Assembly (NCBI RefSeq): GCF_014467285.1 | Contig: NZ_NKHR01000006.1 | Location: forward strand, 62,001 to 126,000 | Direction: 5' to 3' | Length of the DNA stretch: 64,000 nucleotides | Source: Xenorhabdus sp014467285 | GTDB lineage: Bacteria; Pseudomonadota; Gammaproteobacteria; Enterobacterales; Enterobacteriaceae | Shown: one piece after another, positions 17,641-26,863 of the stretch | Numbering within the stretch: the stretch's first letter is position 1 | Layout: each line of letters begins with the position of its first letter | Position numbers and translations under genes: made by a program | Notes under the pieces: generated by a model | Told to the model about the DNA's origin: nothing | The model's input: the letters and a program-made list of their open reading frames with translations, nothing else | Database searches by the model: none

Positions 17641-20115
17641 ATGTCTGATGATGATCGTCAGCCAATCGGACGCAAAGGTAAAAAACCGGGGCCTCGTCGC
17701 GGGCGCGCATCAAAAAAGCGCGATCGGCGGGATGACTATGATGATTATGAAGATGATGATTTTGACGACGATGAGGATGAAGTCATGACTAAAAAAGGGA
17801 AGAATTCCCGACCATCCAAGGCCCGCCCCCCCAAGAATAGAGGGAACTGGTTTTTGTGGCTGCTGTTAAAAGTCTTTATTGTATTGATAGTATTGTTTGT
17901 TATTTATGGTGTTTATCTGGATAACAAAATTCGCCAGCGTATCGACGGTAAAGTTTGGGATTTACCCGCCGCAGTGTATGGCCGGATGGTTAACCTCGAA
18001 CCCGGCATGAATTACAGTAAGGATGAAATGATCCGGTTACTGGAAGGGATGCAGTACCGGAAAGTGACCAGAATCACTCGTGCAGGTGAATTCATTGTCA
18101 AGGGTAATAGCATTGAGATGCTGCGTCGTCCATTTGATTTCCCTGATGGCATGGAAGGACAAATTGAAGCTCGATTGACCTTCGATAACAATCATCTTTC
18201 CAGCATTCAAAACATGGAAAATCAACGTCAATTTGGTTTTTTCCGCCTTGATCCGAAACTGATCACAATGATGCAATCGCCGAATGGCGAGCAGCGCTTG
18301 TTTATTCCGCGTCAGGACTTTCCTAACTCATTGGTTGAGGCTTTGCTGGAAACAGAAGATCGTTATTTCTATGAACATGACGGAGTCAGGCCGCTTTCCA
18401 TTGTCCGTGCCGCATTGGCTAACTTAATGGCAGGGCGCACGGTTCAAGGGGGAAGTACCCTGACGCAGCAACTGGTGAGAAACCTGTTTCTTTCCAATGA
18501 ACGTACCTTGAGCCGTAAAGTGAATGAAGCCTACATGGCGTTATTGATGGATGCCCGTTACAGTAAGGATCGTATCCTTGAACTGTACCTGAACGAAGTC
18601 TTTCTGGGGCAAAGTGGTGACGAGCAAATCCATGGTTTCCCTCTGGCGAGCCAGTATTATTTTGGGCGTCCGATTGGGGAACTGACTTTAGATCAACAGG
18701 CGTTGCTGGTGGGCATGGTCAAAGGGGCATCTTTATATAACCCGTGGCGCAATCCTAAAGTGACACTGGAACGCCGTAATATCGTGTTAAAAATTCTTCA
18801 GAGCCGAAACGTTATCTCTCAGCAACAATATGATGAATTGAGTGCCCGCCCATTGGGTGTGAAGCTGAAAAATGAGGGAATTACACCACAACCTGCTTTT
18901 ATGCAGTTAGTGCGTCAGGAACTACAGGAAAAGCTAGGCGATAAAGTTAATGACTTATCGGGTGTGAAAATCTTTACCACTTTAGATCCGGTTGCACAGT
19001 TTGCGGCGGAAAAATCTGTAGAAGAAGGTGTTGCTGCTTTGCGGAAAGCCCGTGGAATTAAGGACCTGGAAGGAGCGATGGTTGTCGTTGACCGTTTCAG
19101 TGGCGAAGTTCGTGCAATGGTGGGCGGCTCCCAACCGCAATATGCCGGATTTAACCGGGCATTGAATGCCCGCCGTTTGATCGGCTCTCTTGCCAAACCA
19201 GCGACTTATCTGACAGCATTGAGTCAGCCGGATAAATATCGCCTGAATACTTGGCTGGCAGATGAACCTCTTTCTATCCCTCAGACCGGGGGGAAACCTT
19301 GGAAGCCGAAGAACTTTAGCCGTACTTTTAGCGGGCGCGTTATGATCATAGATGCGTTGGCACGCTCGATGAACATTCCGACGGTGAACTTGGGGCTGGA
19401 TGTTGGGTTGGATCGCATTACCAGTACCTTAATCTCACTGGGAATTCCTGCGAAAGAGATCAAACAGGTTCCCGCCATGTTATTGGGTGCGATTGAGTTA
19501 ACTCCAATGGAAATGGCGCAAGAGTTCCAAACCATTGCCAGCGGCGGTAATCGTGCCAAACTCTCCGCCTTGCGTTCTATCATTGCCGAAGACGGTACGG
19601 TGGTTTACCAGAGCTACCCACAGGCAGAGCGGGCTATTCTGCCACAGGCTGCTTATCTGACATTATACGGTATGCAGCAAGTCATCGCGCGCGGCACAGG
19701 CCGTTCATTGGTTGGAAAATATGGCAAATATAATTTGGCAGGGAAAACCGGAACGACCAATGATCTTCGTGACAGTTGGTTTACAGGAATTGATGGTAAA
19801 GAAGTGGCGATTGTCTGGACTGGGCGCGATGACAATGGCCCCACCAAGTTGACGGGGGCGACGGGAGCATTAAAGATTTACGAGCGTTATCTGGAAAACG
19901 AAACACCATTGATGCTGAATAACCGTCCGCCGGAAGGTATCGTGGATATGTCAGTCAATGAAGATGGCAGCTTTAATTGTGCGGGTAATGGTGTAAGGAT
20001 ATTACCGGTTTGGACAGACGATCCGCAGGCTTTGTGTCAGCAATCAGAGCAACAGCCAATAGAGGAGAATGGAGAAGAAGCGCCGGGCTGGCTGCGTGAG
20101 ATGTTTGGTCAGTAA
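17641..20115 (+). CDS. mrcB: bifunctional penicillin-binding protein 1B
   Basis: Class A PBP that polymerises and cross-links peptidoglycan at the inner-membrane outer face. The 824 residues begin with a cytoplasmic tail rich in Asp/Lys, then one membrane anchor near residues 73-98, then a UB2H-like regulatory region. The glycosyltransferase domain has EDRYFYEHDG (Glu 239) and GGSTLTQQL. The transpeptidase domain has SLAK near residue 516, SMN near 576 and KTGT at 702-705. The E. coli protein is 844 residues; the Gln-rich C-terminal tail is shorter here. An upstream GGAG sits 12 bases from the ATG. It follows hrpB by 49 bases. Confidence 0.97.
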   Translation: MSDDDRQPIGRKGKKPGPRRGRASKKRDRRDDYDDYEDDDFDDDEDEVMTKKGKNSRPSKARPPKNRGNWFLWLLLKVFIVLIVLFVIYGVYLDNKIRQRIDGKVWDLPAAVYGRMVNLEPGMNYSKDEMIRLLEGMQYRKVTRITRAGEFIVKGNSIEMLRRPFDFPDGMEGQIEARLTFDNNHLSSIQNMENQRQFGFFRLDPKLITMMQSPNGEQRLFIPRQDFPNSLVEALLETEDRYFYEHDGVRPLSIVRAALANLMAGRTVQGGSTLTQQLVRNLFLSNERTLSRKVNEAYMALLMDARYSKDRILELYLNEVFLGQSGDEQIHGFPLASQYYFGRPIGELTLDQQALLVGMVKGASLYNPWRNPKVTLERRNIVLKILQSRNVISQQQYDELSARPLGVKLKNEGITPQPAFMQLVRQELQEKLGDKVNDLSGVKIFTTLDPVAQFAAEKSVEEGVAALRKARGIKDLEGAMVVVDRFSGEVRAMVGGSQPQYAGFNRALNARRLIGSLAKPATYLTALSQPDKYRLNTWLADEPLSIPQTGGKPWKPKNFSRTFSGRVMIIDALARSMNIPTVNLGLDVGLDRITSTLISLGIPAKEIKQVPAMLLGAIELTPMEMAQEFQTIASGGNRAKLSALRSIIAEDGTVVYQSYPQAERAILPQAAYLTLYGMQQVIARGTGRSLVGKYGKYNLAGKTGTTNDLRDSWFTGIDGKEVAIVWTGRDDNGPTKLTGATGALKIYERYLENETPLMLNNRPPEGIVDMSVNEDGSFNCAGNGVRILPVWTDDPQALCQQSEQQPIEENGEEAPGWLREMFGQ

Positions 20116-20145
20116 TAATAGCAATAATAATATAGTCATAAAATG

Positions 20146-20174
20146 CCATCCCCATTTGTGATAGGTGGGGATGG
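20146..20174 (+). terminator. hairpin after mrcB
   Basis: CCATCCCCA pairs with TGGGGATGG around an 11-nt loop, 30 bases past the mrcB stop. No T-run follows, so termination is plausible but not assured. Confidence 0.45.
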
Positions 20175-20268
20175 ATAAACCACTTAATGCAATAGTGCTT
20201 TTATGAGCCTCATCTTGCTCTACATTGAGGTCAAGAGTGTTTTTCTATCACTAGATCAACACCTTCGT

Positions 20269-20478
20269 TTAAAAGTTCGTTGAGAGATTGTCTTTCTTAC
20301 ATTCATCCAGAAAAATTGTCAGTGATATCGCGCCTTCTTTCTTCAGTTCATCAACGCTATAAGCGTAGAAATCAGCCCCCCCATTTAAGCCGATAAACTC
20401 GCCACGGAACATTTCTATTTCCGGATCGAAAGAGATCACAGCCGTGTGACCATCTATTTTAAGTGTATTATTCATCAT
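20269..20478 (-). pseudogene. HicB-type antitoxin, C-terminally truncated
   Basis: A 69-codon frame encodes the HicB N-terminal fold: KIDGHTAVISFDPEIEMFRG, EFIGLNGGADFYAYSVDEL and KKEGAISLTIFLDECKK. Normal HicB antitoxins continue with a ribbon-helix-helix DNA-binding domain; here the frame ends with an unrelated NLSTNF. The protein might still bind toxin but cannot autoregulate in the usual way. Its ATG overlaps the stop of the hicA remnant (ATGATG), which keeps the ancestral operon arrangement. Confidence 0.72.
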
Positions 20479-20665
20479 GGTTTTATTCCTAAGCTATCCA
20501 ACCAGATACGAATAGAGTTAACCGCTCCCTTGTCAGTAGTCGGTCTGGGATGTGGCCTGTGAAAAATACGCTTTTCACCGTTCAACAAAACTGCGATCCT
20601 AGAACCTTCCCGTTCATGGATCTCTGCGCCTAATGCGGTAAAAGTGCTTCAATATCTTGTATCCC
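20475..20665 (-). pseudogene. HicA-type mRNA interferase remnant
   Basis: The reverse strand encodes ALGAEIHEREGSRIAVLLNG, then HRPHPRPTTDKGAVNSIRIW and GIKP with a TGA at 20475-20477. This is the C-terminal two thirds of HicA, including the catalytic-type histidine in FHRPHP. The preceding IQDIEALL is in another frame; a missing T near 20640 explains the shift. The expected N-terminus (first alpha helix) is replaced by unrelated sequence. The toxin is therefore almost certainly inactive. Confidence 0.75.
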
Positions 20666-20874
20666 AGACAACGAAATGAAGTTGAGGTAACAACCTGATT
20701 CCTTATTCGGATATTCAATTTCCATCGCAAAAAAAAGTATCAAGATATTTTGTCTGCTATAGACTATGGCACAATTTTGATATTAATTTCTACTCATGGG
20801 ATATGTTTATATGCTGGGAGTTGGTGTGCTACATGAATTAAAAACGCAGTCGTTTTTTATGTGTGGGTGATAGC

Positions 20875-21615
20875 ATGAATATTATTGTTTTATCCTTACT
20901 CTTTATTACCGCTGCGTTATTACATGGCATTAGCGGTATCGGCTTTCCGATAGCCAGTACGACCGCATTAAGTTTATTTATGCCATTAAAAGAGGCGGTT
21001 GTATTAGCGTTATGGCCAACATTATTGGTTAATATTTTTAGTGTAATATCGGGCGGCAAGATTGGTAATGTCTTATATAAATATGGTGTGTTGGCCTTCT
21101 TTTCACTGCTCGGCAGTTTTATTGGTGCGAAACTGTTATTTCTAATTAATCCAGCCTATTTGCAATTATTGCTGAGCGGTGTAATTGCATTTTACATTAT
21201 TAATAGTACCCATAGCAGTAAGCTGCATTTGCCAGAAAATCCCACTGTTTTATCTCTATTTGGTTTAGCGGCTGGTATTATTGGCGGCGCAACCAATGCG
21301 ATGTCACCTATCTTAATTATGTGCCTATTGGCAATGAGCAGTGATCGCCATGAAATTGCACGAGCAGCGAATTTGTGTTTTTTACTTGGCAAGATCAGCC
21401 AATTAATTGTATTACGCCATGAAGCATTCGCACTGTTTTCCTCGGATTATTTATGGCCGGTAGTGATACTAACTGTGTTATCCCTGCTTTCTCTTTTTAT
21501 TGGTACTCGCCTGAGATCACAGATTAGCCCACAACATTTTCGCTGGTTGGTACTGATTTTGCTCGGAGTTTTGGCGATAATGTCAGCGATTCAGGCGATA
21601 CGGGCTTTGGTGTAA
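20875..21615 (+). CDS. TauE/SafE-family membrane transporter
   Basis: Integral membrane protein of about 246 residues with roughly eight hydrophobic segments and two internally similar halves. The first half has HGISGIGFPI and the second GIIGGATNAMSP, the glycine-rich motifs of the TauE/SafE (DUF81) family. Members export sulfite, sulfoacetate or other small anions; the substrate here is unknown. ATG 20875 is preferred over GTG 20863 because the ATG begins the membrane segment directly; the ribosome site is weak either way. A strong hairpin (21624-21665) separates it from the convergent hemL. Confidence 0.85.
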   Translation: MNIIVLSLLFITAALLHGISGIGFPIASTTALSLFMPLKEAVVLALWPTLLVNIFSVISGGKIGNVLYKYGVLAFFSLLGSFIGAKLLFLINPAYLQLLLSGVIAFYIINSTHSSKLHLPENPTVLSLFGLAAGIIGGATNAMSPILIMCLLAMSSDRHEIARAANLCFLLGKISQLIVLRHEAFALFSSDYLWPVVILTVLSLLSLFIGTRLRSQISPQHFRWLVLILLGVLAIMSAIQAIRALV

Positions 21616-21623
21616 GCTTTTAT

Positions 21624-21665
21624 TCAGACGCCACGGAATTGTAGTGGATAAATTGTGGCGTCTGA
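21624..21665. terminator. bidirectional terminator-like hairpin
   Basis: TCAGACGCCAC and GTGGCGTCTGA form a perfect 11-bp stem with a 20-nt loop between the convergent TauE-like gene and hemL. No long T-run flanks it. Confidence 0.6.
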
Positions 21666-21678
21666 GGAAGCGGGTATT

Positions 21679-22962
21679 TTATTTCAGTTTTGCAAAACAA
21701 CGTGCTGCTGCATCAACAGTACGCTGAATATCTTCATCTGAATGAGCAATGGACATAAACCCTGCTTCAAACGCGGATGGTGCCAGATAAACACCCTCAT
21801 CCAGCATGAAATGGAAGAACTGCTTGAAGCGTTCTACATTGCACTTCATCACATCCTGATAGCAGGTAACGCTTTCCGCATCGGTAAAGAAAATACCGAA
21901 CATGCCACCGACGTGATTAACAACCAGAGGAATACCTGCTGCCGATGCGGCATTTTTCAGGCCAGTAGCCAGCTTGTCGGTTAATTCACTCAGACGTTGA
22001 TGAACACCCGCTTGGGCAACTTCGTTCAGGCAAGCCAAACCCGCAGCCATCGCTATAGGGTTACCAGAAAGGGTTCCCGCCTGATAAACAGGGCCGGTTG
22101 GAGCCAATTTTTCCATGATTTCCAGACGACCGCCGAAAGCGCCTACAGGCATACCACCGCCGATGATTTTGCCAAGCGATGTTAAATCCGGCTTAACATT
22201 GTAATATTCCTGCGCACCACCCAGAGCAACGCGGAAACCTGTCATGACTTCATCAATGATCAGTAAGGCACCAAATTCATCACACAGATTACGCAGACCT
22301 GGCAGGAATTCTGGCAACGGTGGAATACAGTTCATGTTGCCGGCGACAGGTTCAACAATGATACAGGCAATTTCTTCCGGATATTTTTCGAAAGCTTCGC
22401 GGACGGAATTCAAATCATTGTAGATGCAGGTCAGGGTATGTTTAGCAAAATCCGCAGGAACACCCGGAGAGTTTGGTTGACCGATAGTCAGGGCACCAGA
22501 GCCTGCTTTTACCAACAGGCAGTCAGCGTGACCGTGGTAACAACCTTCAAATTTAATAATCTTATCGCGTTGGGTATAACCGCGAGCCAGACGAATGGCA
22601 CTCATGGTCGCTTCTGTACCTGAGTTCACCATACGCACCATATCCATGGAAGGCACCAGTTTTGTGACCAATTTTGCCATTTCTACTTCGGCAGCGGTTG
22701 GCGCGCCAAAACTCAGGCCACGTTCAGCAGCTTCAATGACGGCATTACGGATGGCAGGATGGTTATGCCCAAGTACCATTGGTCCCCATGACCCGACATA
22801 GTCAATATAGGCATTGTTATCGACATCATAAAGGTAGGCACCATCAGCACGTTGAATAAACACAGGCGTACCGCCAACACCGTTAAAAGCACGTACAGGT
22901 GAATTGACACCGCCGGGGATCACATGTTTTGCCTGAGAGTAAAGCGTTTCGGACTGGCTCAT
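21679..22962 (-). CDS. hemL: glutamate-1-semialdehyde 2,1-aminomutase
   Basis: PLP enzyme that converts glutamate-1-semialdehyde to 5-aminolevulinate in the C5 haem pathway. The start is ATG 22962 (MSQSETLYSQAKHVIPGG), preceded by AGGAGC. A longer open frame to 23142 is not homologous to anything in the family. Length is 427 residues (E. coli 426). Visible: PGGVNSPVRAF, NSGTEATMSAIR, EGCYHGHAD, the PLP lysine in TSLGKIIGGGMPVGAFGG and YQAGTLSGNP. It is divergent from erpA, the usual gamma-proteobacterial arrangement; clcA, found between them in E. coli, is absent. Confidence 0.97.
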   Translation of the reverse strand: MSQSETLYSQAKHVIPGGVNSPVRAFNGVGGTPVFIQRADGAYLYDVDNNAYIDYVGSWGPMVLGHNHPAIRNAVIEAAERGLSFGAPTAAEVEMAKLVTKLVPSMDMVRMVNSGTEATMSAIRLARGYTQRDKIIKFEGCYHGHADCLLVKAGSGALTIGQPNSPGVPADFAKHTLTCIYNDLNSVREAFEKYPEEIACIIVEPVAGNMNCIPPLPEFLPGLRNLCDEFGALLIIDEVMTGFRVALGGAQEYYNVKPDLTSLGKIIGGGMPVGAFGGRLEIMEKLAPTGPVYQAGTLSGNPIAMAAGLACLNEVAQAGVHQRLSELTDKLATGLKNAASAAGIPLVVNHVGGMFGIFFTDAESVTCYQDVMKCNVERFKQFFHFMLDEGVYLAPSAFEAGFMSIAHSDEDIQRTVDAAARCFAKLK

Positions 22963-23192
22963 TAATAAAAGCTCCTGAAAGATAACGGTACAGATATGGG
23001 AATGCCATTCTAAAGCACCCCAGTGGGGAAGCCAAATTATCATAATGAAGAGAGGCGTTATTTGAGTTGTTGTGTTCATATGGCAAAACTTGAACGAATC
23101 AGTCAGGTATTGGATAATCGCCGTTAACTGATCAGAAAGCATAAAACGACTTTCCGAGAATTTTTACCGGAAAACCGGACTGGAGCAAAAAT

Positions 23193-23537
23193 ATGAGCGA
23201 TGATACTGCACTGCCTTTGCAGTTTACTGATGCCGCAGCCAACAAAGTAAAGGTGCTGGTTGCTGATGAAGATAACCCGAACCTGCGTCTGCGGGTTTAT
23301 ATTACAGGTGGTGGTTGTAGCGGTTTCCAGTATGGTTTCACTTTCGATGACCAAATTAACGAGGGTGATCTCACAATTCAGAAACAAGGGGTTGAACTGG
23401 TTATTGACCCAATGAGTCTGCAATATCTGGTAGGCGGTTGTGTGGATTATACGGAAGGGCTGGAAGGTTCCCGATTTGTTGTCACCAACCCAAATGCAAA
23501 AACGACCTGTGGTTGCGGCTCTTCTTTCAGTATTTGA
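23193..23537 (+). CDS. erpA: iron-sulfur cluster insertion protein ErpA
   Basis: A-type carrier that delivers [Fe-S] clusters to respiratory and isoprenoid enzymes such as IspG. The 114 residues match E. coli length and are nearly identical. The three conserved cysteines are in GGGCSGFQYGF and TCGCGSSF. A GGAG ribosome site lies 9 bases upstream. It has its own hairpin terminator at 23566-23590. Confidence 0.97.
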   Translation: MSDDTALPLQFTDAAANKVKVLVADEDNPNLRLRVYITGGGCSGFQYGFTFDDQINEGDLTIQKQGVELVIDPMSLQYLVGGCVDYTEGLEGSRFVVTNPNAKTTCGCGSSFSI

Positions 23538-23565
23538 TTGAGATATTGCTAACTCCTGCAATCAT

Positions 23566-23590
23566 TAGCCTCCTGTTTGGAGGCTATTTT
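23566..23590 (+). terminator. intrinsic terminator of erpA
   Basis: TAGCCTCC pairs with GGAGGCTA around a 5-nt loop, followed by TTTT, 28 bases after the erpA stop. Confidence 0.75.
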
Positions 23591-23639
23591 GTAAGGAATT
23601 ATCGAAGAGTTTATCTGATCAGTTATATTCATAATCAGA

Positions 23640-24476
23640 CTAATTTAACTGCTGACAAAGTTGTTCTGTTGCCAAAATAACCCTCGGCCCCGAACGGCTA
23701 AACCAGTCATCATTCAGTGTGATGATTTTAATATTTAATTGCGGCTGCCAAAAATCCGCAACCCGCTGTTTCTGCGCTTCCGTTCCACCCATAACAATCA
23801 CTTCCGGTTTGCGGGTAAGCACTTGCTCACGATTAACTTGTGGCCACGAAACAGGGCTGTCAGCAAAAATATTTCTGCCGCCGCATACGGAAACTATTTC
23901 GCTTTGGATGGTGTGAGCGGATGAGGTAAAAATCGGATTCGTGCCAAATTGTAAAAACACCGGCTTAGGATTTGGGTTGGCATAATCTTGCTTTAATTGG
24001 TTGAACTTTTGGCGAATATCCGCAGCCGATTTTTGGGCAATATCGGGATGTGGGCTATAGGCAGCAAGTCGTTCCAGATCAGTTGCAACATCTTCCACTT
24101 TTTTCACATCAGAATAAAAAACCGGAATGCCTAAAGCAGCCAGTTGCTCCAAAGGCCGTTGAGGATTGCCTCCCCGCCATGCCAAAATGAGATCGGGTTT
24201 CAGGGCGATGATGCGCTCTACATTAATCCCTTGCCAATCAGCAACCTGTTCCAGTTTTTTGGCGGCTTCTGGATAATCTGAGTAAGCACTAACTGCGATA
24301 ACTTGATCGCCGAGTCCTGCGGCATATGCCAGTTCTGTTGTTGACGGTGCAAGGCTAATGACACGGGAAGCCGCTGCATAAAGTGGAGCACTGAAAACAC
24401 ATAAAAAGCTATATAAAAAACTATATAGAAGAAATGAGAATGCCAACCGAGTAGATCGACAAGAGGCCGTTTTCAT
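23640..24476 (-). CDS. btuF: vitamin B12 periplasmic binding protein
   Basis: Periplasmic cobalamin receptor that feeds the BtuCD ABC importer. The 278-residue protein has a signal peptide of about 35 residues with repeated FLLYSFLYSF and cleavage near YAAA. The PF01497 fold shows RVISLAPSTTELAYAAGLGD, ADWQGINVERIIALKPDLI and a C-terminal DDWFSRSGPR. It is 27 bases downstream of mtnN and in the same direction, forming an mtnN-btuF operon as in E. coli. BtuC and BtuD are not in this window. Confidence 0.93.
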   Translation of the reverse strand: MKTASCRSTRLAFSFLLYSFLYSFLCVFSAPLYAAASRVISLAPSTTELAYAAGLGDQVIAVSAYSDYPEAAKKLEQVADWQGINVERIIALKPDLILAWRGGNPQRPLEQLAALGIPVFYSDVKKVEDVATDLERLAAYSPHPDIAQKSAADIRQKFNQLKQDYANPNPKPVFLQFGTNPIFTSSAHTIQSEIVSVCGGRNIFADSPVSWPQVNREQVLTRKPEVIVMGGTEAQKQRVADFWQPQLNIKIITLNDDWFSRSGPRVILATEQLCQQLN

Positions 24477-24503
24477 TATTTATGCTCCACTCTAAATGAT
24501 GGA

Positions 24504-25202
24504 TTATTGTGTGCTGAATTCAGTTAACATAGCGTTGATCATCCGCGTAGATTCACGCGCAGCGACAACTAAAAACTCATCAAAGCTGATATGGGATTCT
24601 TGATCGGCAACGTCAGAAATAGCGCGAACGACAACAAACGGTATATTGTATTGGTGGCAAACATGACCAATAGCCGCTGCTTCCATCTCAACCGCAGCCA
24701 CTTTTGGGAAAGTGGCTCGAATGCGTGCTAATGGTTCAGAACCATTGATAAAAGCATCTCCACTGCAAACCAGACCGCGAACTGCATTCAGATCGAGGGA
24801 TTGAATACATTTTTCCGCCAGAGTGATTAATGACTCGTCAGCAACAAAAGCAGGCGGACATTGCGCCATTTGGCCCGGTTCATAACCAAAGGCGGTAACA
24901 TCTGCATCGTGATAGCGCACTTCTTCGGAAACGACGATATCACCCACGTTTAATTTGGGATCAAGGCCACCGGCAGAGCCTGTGTTAATCACGATATCCG
25001 GCTGGCAATGTTCAATCAATAAAGTCGTTCCCAGTGCGGCAGAAACTTTACCAATACCGGATTTCAGCAAGGCGATATCAACGCCGTTTAACTTGCCGGT
25101 ATAGATTTCACACCCAGCTCGTGACAGTGTTTGCAGACCTTCAATCTGGTCACGCAATAAAGTCACTTCTTGTTCCATTGCGCCTATTACGCCTACTTTC
25201 AT
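24504..25202 (-). CDS. mtnN: 5'-methylthioadenosine/S-adenosylhomocysteine nucleosidase
   Basis: Cleaves adenine from MTA and SAH, recycling methionine and producing the AI-2 precursor. The 232 residues equal the E. coli enzyme. Visible: MKVGVIGAMEQEVTLLRD with the catalytic Glu, TGSAGGLDP, SGDAFI, AAVEMEAAAIGHVC and the general-acid Asp in AISDVADQ. First gene of mtnN-btuF and divergent from dgt. It links functionally to metK (43148-44302) and speA/speB, whose pathways consume SAM-derived metabolites. Confidence 0.97.
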   Translation of the reverse strand: MKVGVIGAMEQEVTLLRDQIEGLQTLSRAGCEIYTGKLNGVDIALLKSGIGKVSAALGTTLLIEHCQPDIVINTGSAGGLDPKLNVGDIVVSEEVRYHDADVTAFGYEPGQMAQCPPAFVADESLITLAEKCIQSLDLNAVRGLVCSGDAFINGSEPLARIRATFPKVAAVEMEAAAIGHVCHQYNIPFVVVRAISDVADQESHISFDEFLVVAARESTRMINAMLTEFSTQ

Positions 25203-25336
25203 TGTGTCATACTCACTTGTTATTAATGGATTGGTCTATATTAAAAGGCCGATTTAACCGGCAAGTGTATCACTGAATAGCTATTTACCGGAGATTCCAA
25301 TTTTAAATAATCGTTTCATTCGGTATGGGAGGGTTA

Positions 25337-26863
25337 ATGTCTAAGATTGATTTCAAGCAGAAGTTGAATTACCAACGTAAGTTCAGTAAATCTTCCATTC
25401 ATCCCGATGATGAAGATCAAGTCACTCGCCAATTTGAAAGTGATCGCGGTCGGATCATCAACTCAGCCGCCATTCGGCGATTACAGCAAAAAACGCAGGT
25501 ATTTCCGCTTGAGCGCAATGCGGCTGTACGCAGTCGATTGACTCACTCGCTTGAGGTTCAGCAAATAGGGCGCTATATCTCAAAAACCATTATTGCAGAG
25601 CTGACAAAGCAGGACTTACTGAAAAAATATGGTCTAAGTGATCGCTTACTTGCTTTTGAAAGCCTGGTTGAAATGGCTTGCCTGATGCACGATATTGGGA
25701 ATCCTCCATTCGGGCATTTTGGAGAAGCGGCGATTAAAGATTGGTTTTCCCGCCGATTGGACCCGGATTATTCACCAAAAATAGAAAACCGTCAGGATAA
25801 CTGCAAAGTTGCAGCATTGCGTCTGAGCGGTGAAGAAAAGAAAGATCTGTTCCGTCGGCAATTGCGTAAAGATTTATGTCAGTTTGAAGGTAATGCCCAA
25901 GCTATTCGTCTGGCGCATAATCTGCTTAGGTTAAATCTCACTTATGCCCAAATTGGCTGTATCTTGAAATATACCTGCCCGGCTTATCGTCTGGAGGAAT
26001 CGCCTGCTGAATTCAGCTACCTGATGAAGAAAAAAGGCTATTACTGGTCAGAAGACAGTTTTATCCGTGAGTTGAGAAAAGAGCTGCAAATGGGCGATTT
26101 CTGCCGTTTTCCGCTGACATACATTATGGAAGCTGCCGACGATATTTCGTATTGCATTGCGGATTTGGATGATGCCGTCGAAAAAGGCATTTTTAATGTT
26201 GACCAGTTAGTGGAATATTTGAAAAAAGAGTGGGAAGAAAATGGCGGGCACAGAAAAGGGGATTTATTTGAATCTACTGTAATACAAGCCTATAAGAAAA
26301 CAACTAACAATGAAGTTCGCCGTAATATTCACGAACAATTTTTTATGTATTTGCGGGTATTTATTACGGGAAAACTGGTTCCTTACACTGCCAGGCTATT
26401 TATCGAATATCTGCCGGAAATTTACGCGGGCACATTTAACCACGCTTTGCTGGAAGGGAATGGAGATGAGCACCGTTTACTGAAAACCTTAAAAAATGTC
26501 ACGCGCAAACACGTCTTCAATCATCCTGAAGTCGAAGAATTAGAATTGCAGGGCTACCGGATTATTAATGGATTATTGGATGTGTATAGCCCCTTATTGG
26601 AGCTGTCCCGACAGGATTTCATGGAACTGAATCAGAATAATTTTCATAAAAAATATTTTATTGAAACTCGCCTGTTGCATAAACTTTCAACCAAACATCG
26701 TCTGGCTTATGGTGAAGCGGTAGAACATATTGTTGCCACTGATGAAGCAGAAAAAGATGTCCTCGAATTTTATTATCGCGCGCGTCTGATTCAGGACTAT
26801 ATCAGTGGCATGACGGATCATTACGCTTATGAAGAATATCGTAAGTTTATGGTAACGAAATAA
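25337..26863 (+). CDS. dgt: dGTP triphosphohydrolase
   Basis: HD-domain enzyme hydrolysing dGTP to deoxyguanosine and triphosphate. The start is ATG 25337 (MSKIDFKQKLNYQRKF), with GGGAGGG ending 4-5 bases before it; upstream codons are not conserved. Length is 508 residues (E. coli 505). Motifs: RIINSAAIRRLQQKTQVFPL, RSRLTHSLEV with the first His, the HD pair in CLMHDIGNPPFGHFGE, and EAADDISY. Its last 17 bases overlap the end of the convergent barA. The degP gene that follows dgt in E. coli is absent. Confidence 0.96.
   Translation: MSKIDFKQKLNYQRKFSKSSIHPDDEDQVTRQFESDRGRIINSAAIRRLQQKTQVFPLERNAAVRSRLTHSLEVQQIGRYISKTIIAELTKQDLLKKYGLSDRLLAFESLVEMACLMHDIGNPPFGHFGEAAIKDWFSRRLDPDYSPKIENRQDNCKVAALRLSGEEKKDLFRRQLRKDLCQFEGNAQAIRLAHNLLRLNLTYAQIGCILKYTCPAYRLEESPAEFSYLMKKKGYYWSEDSFIRELRKELQMGDFCRFPLTYIMEAADDISYCIADLDDAVEKGIFNVDQLVEYLKKEWEENGGHRKGDLFESTVIQAYKKTTNNEVRRNIHEQFFMYLRVFITGKLVPYTARLFIEYLPEIYAGTFNHALLEGNGDEHRLLKTLKNVTRKHVFNHPEVEELELQGYRIINGLLDVYSPLLELSRQDFMELNQNNFHKKYFIETRLLHKLSTKHRLAYGEAVEHIVATDEAEKDVLEFYYRARLIQDYISGMTDHYAYEEYRKFMVTK

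Noticed and set aside
22963..23142. 60-residue N-terminal extension of hemL
   Set aside because: ATG 22962 has AGGAG and fits the family N-terminus; the extension has no homology.
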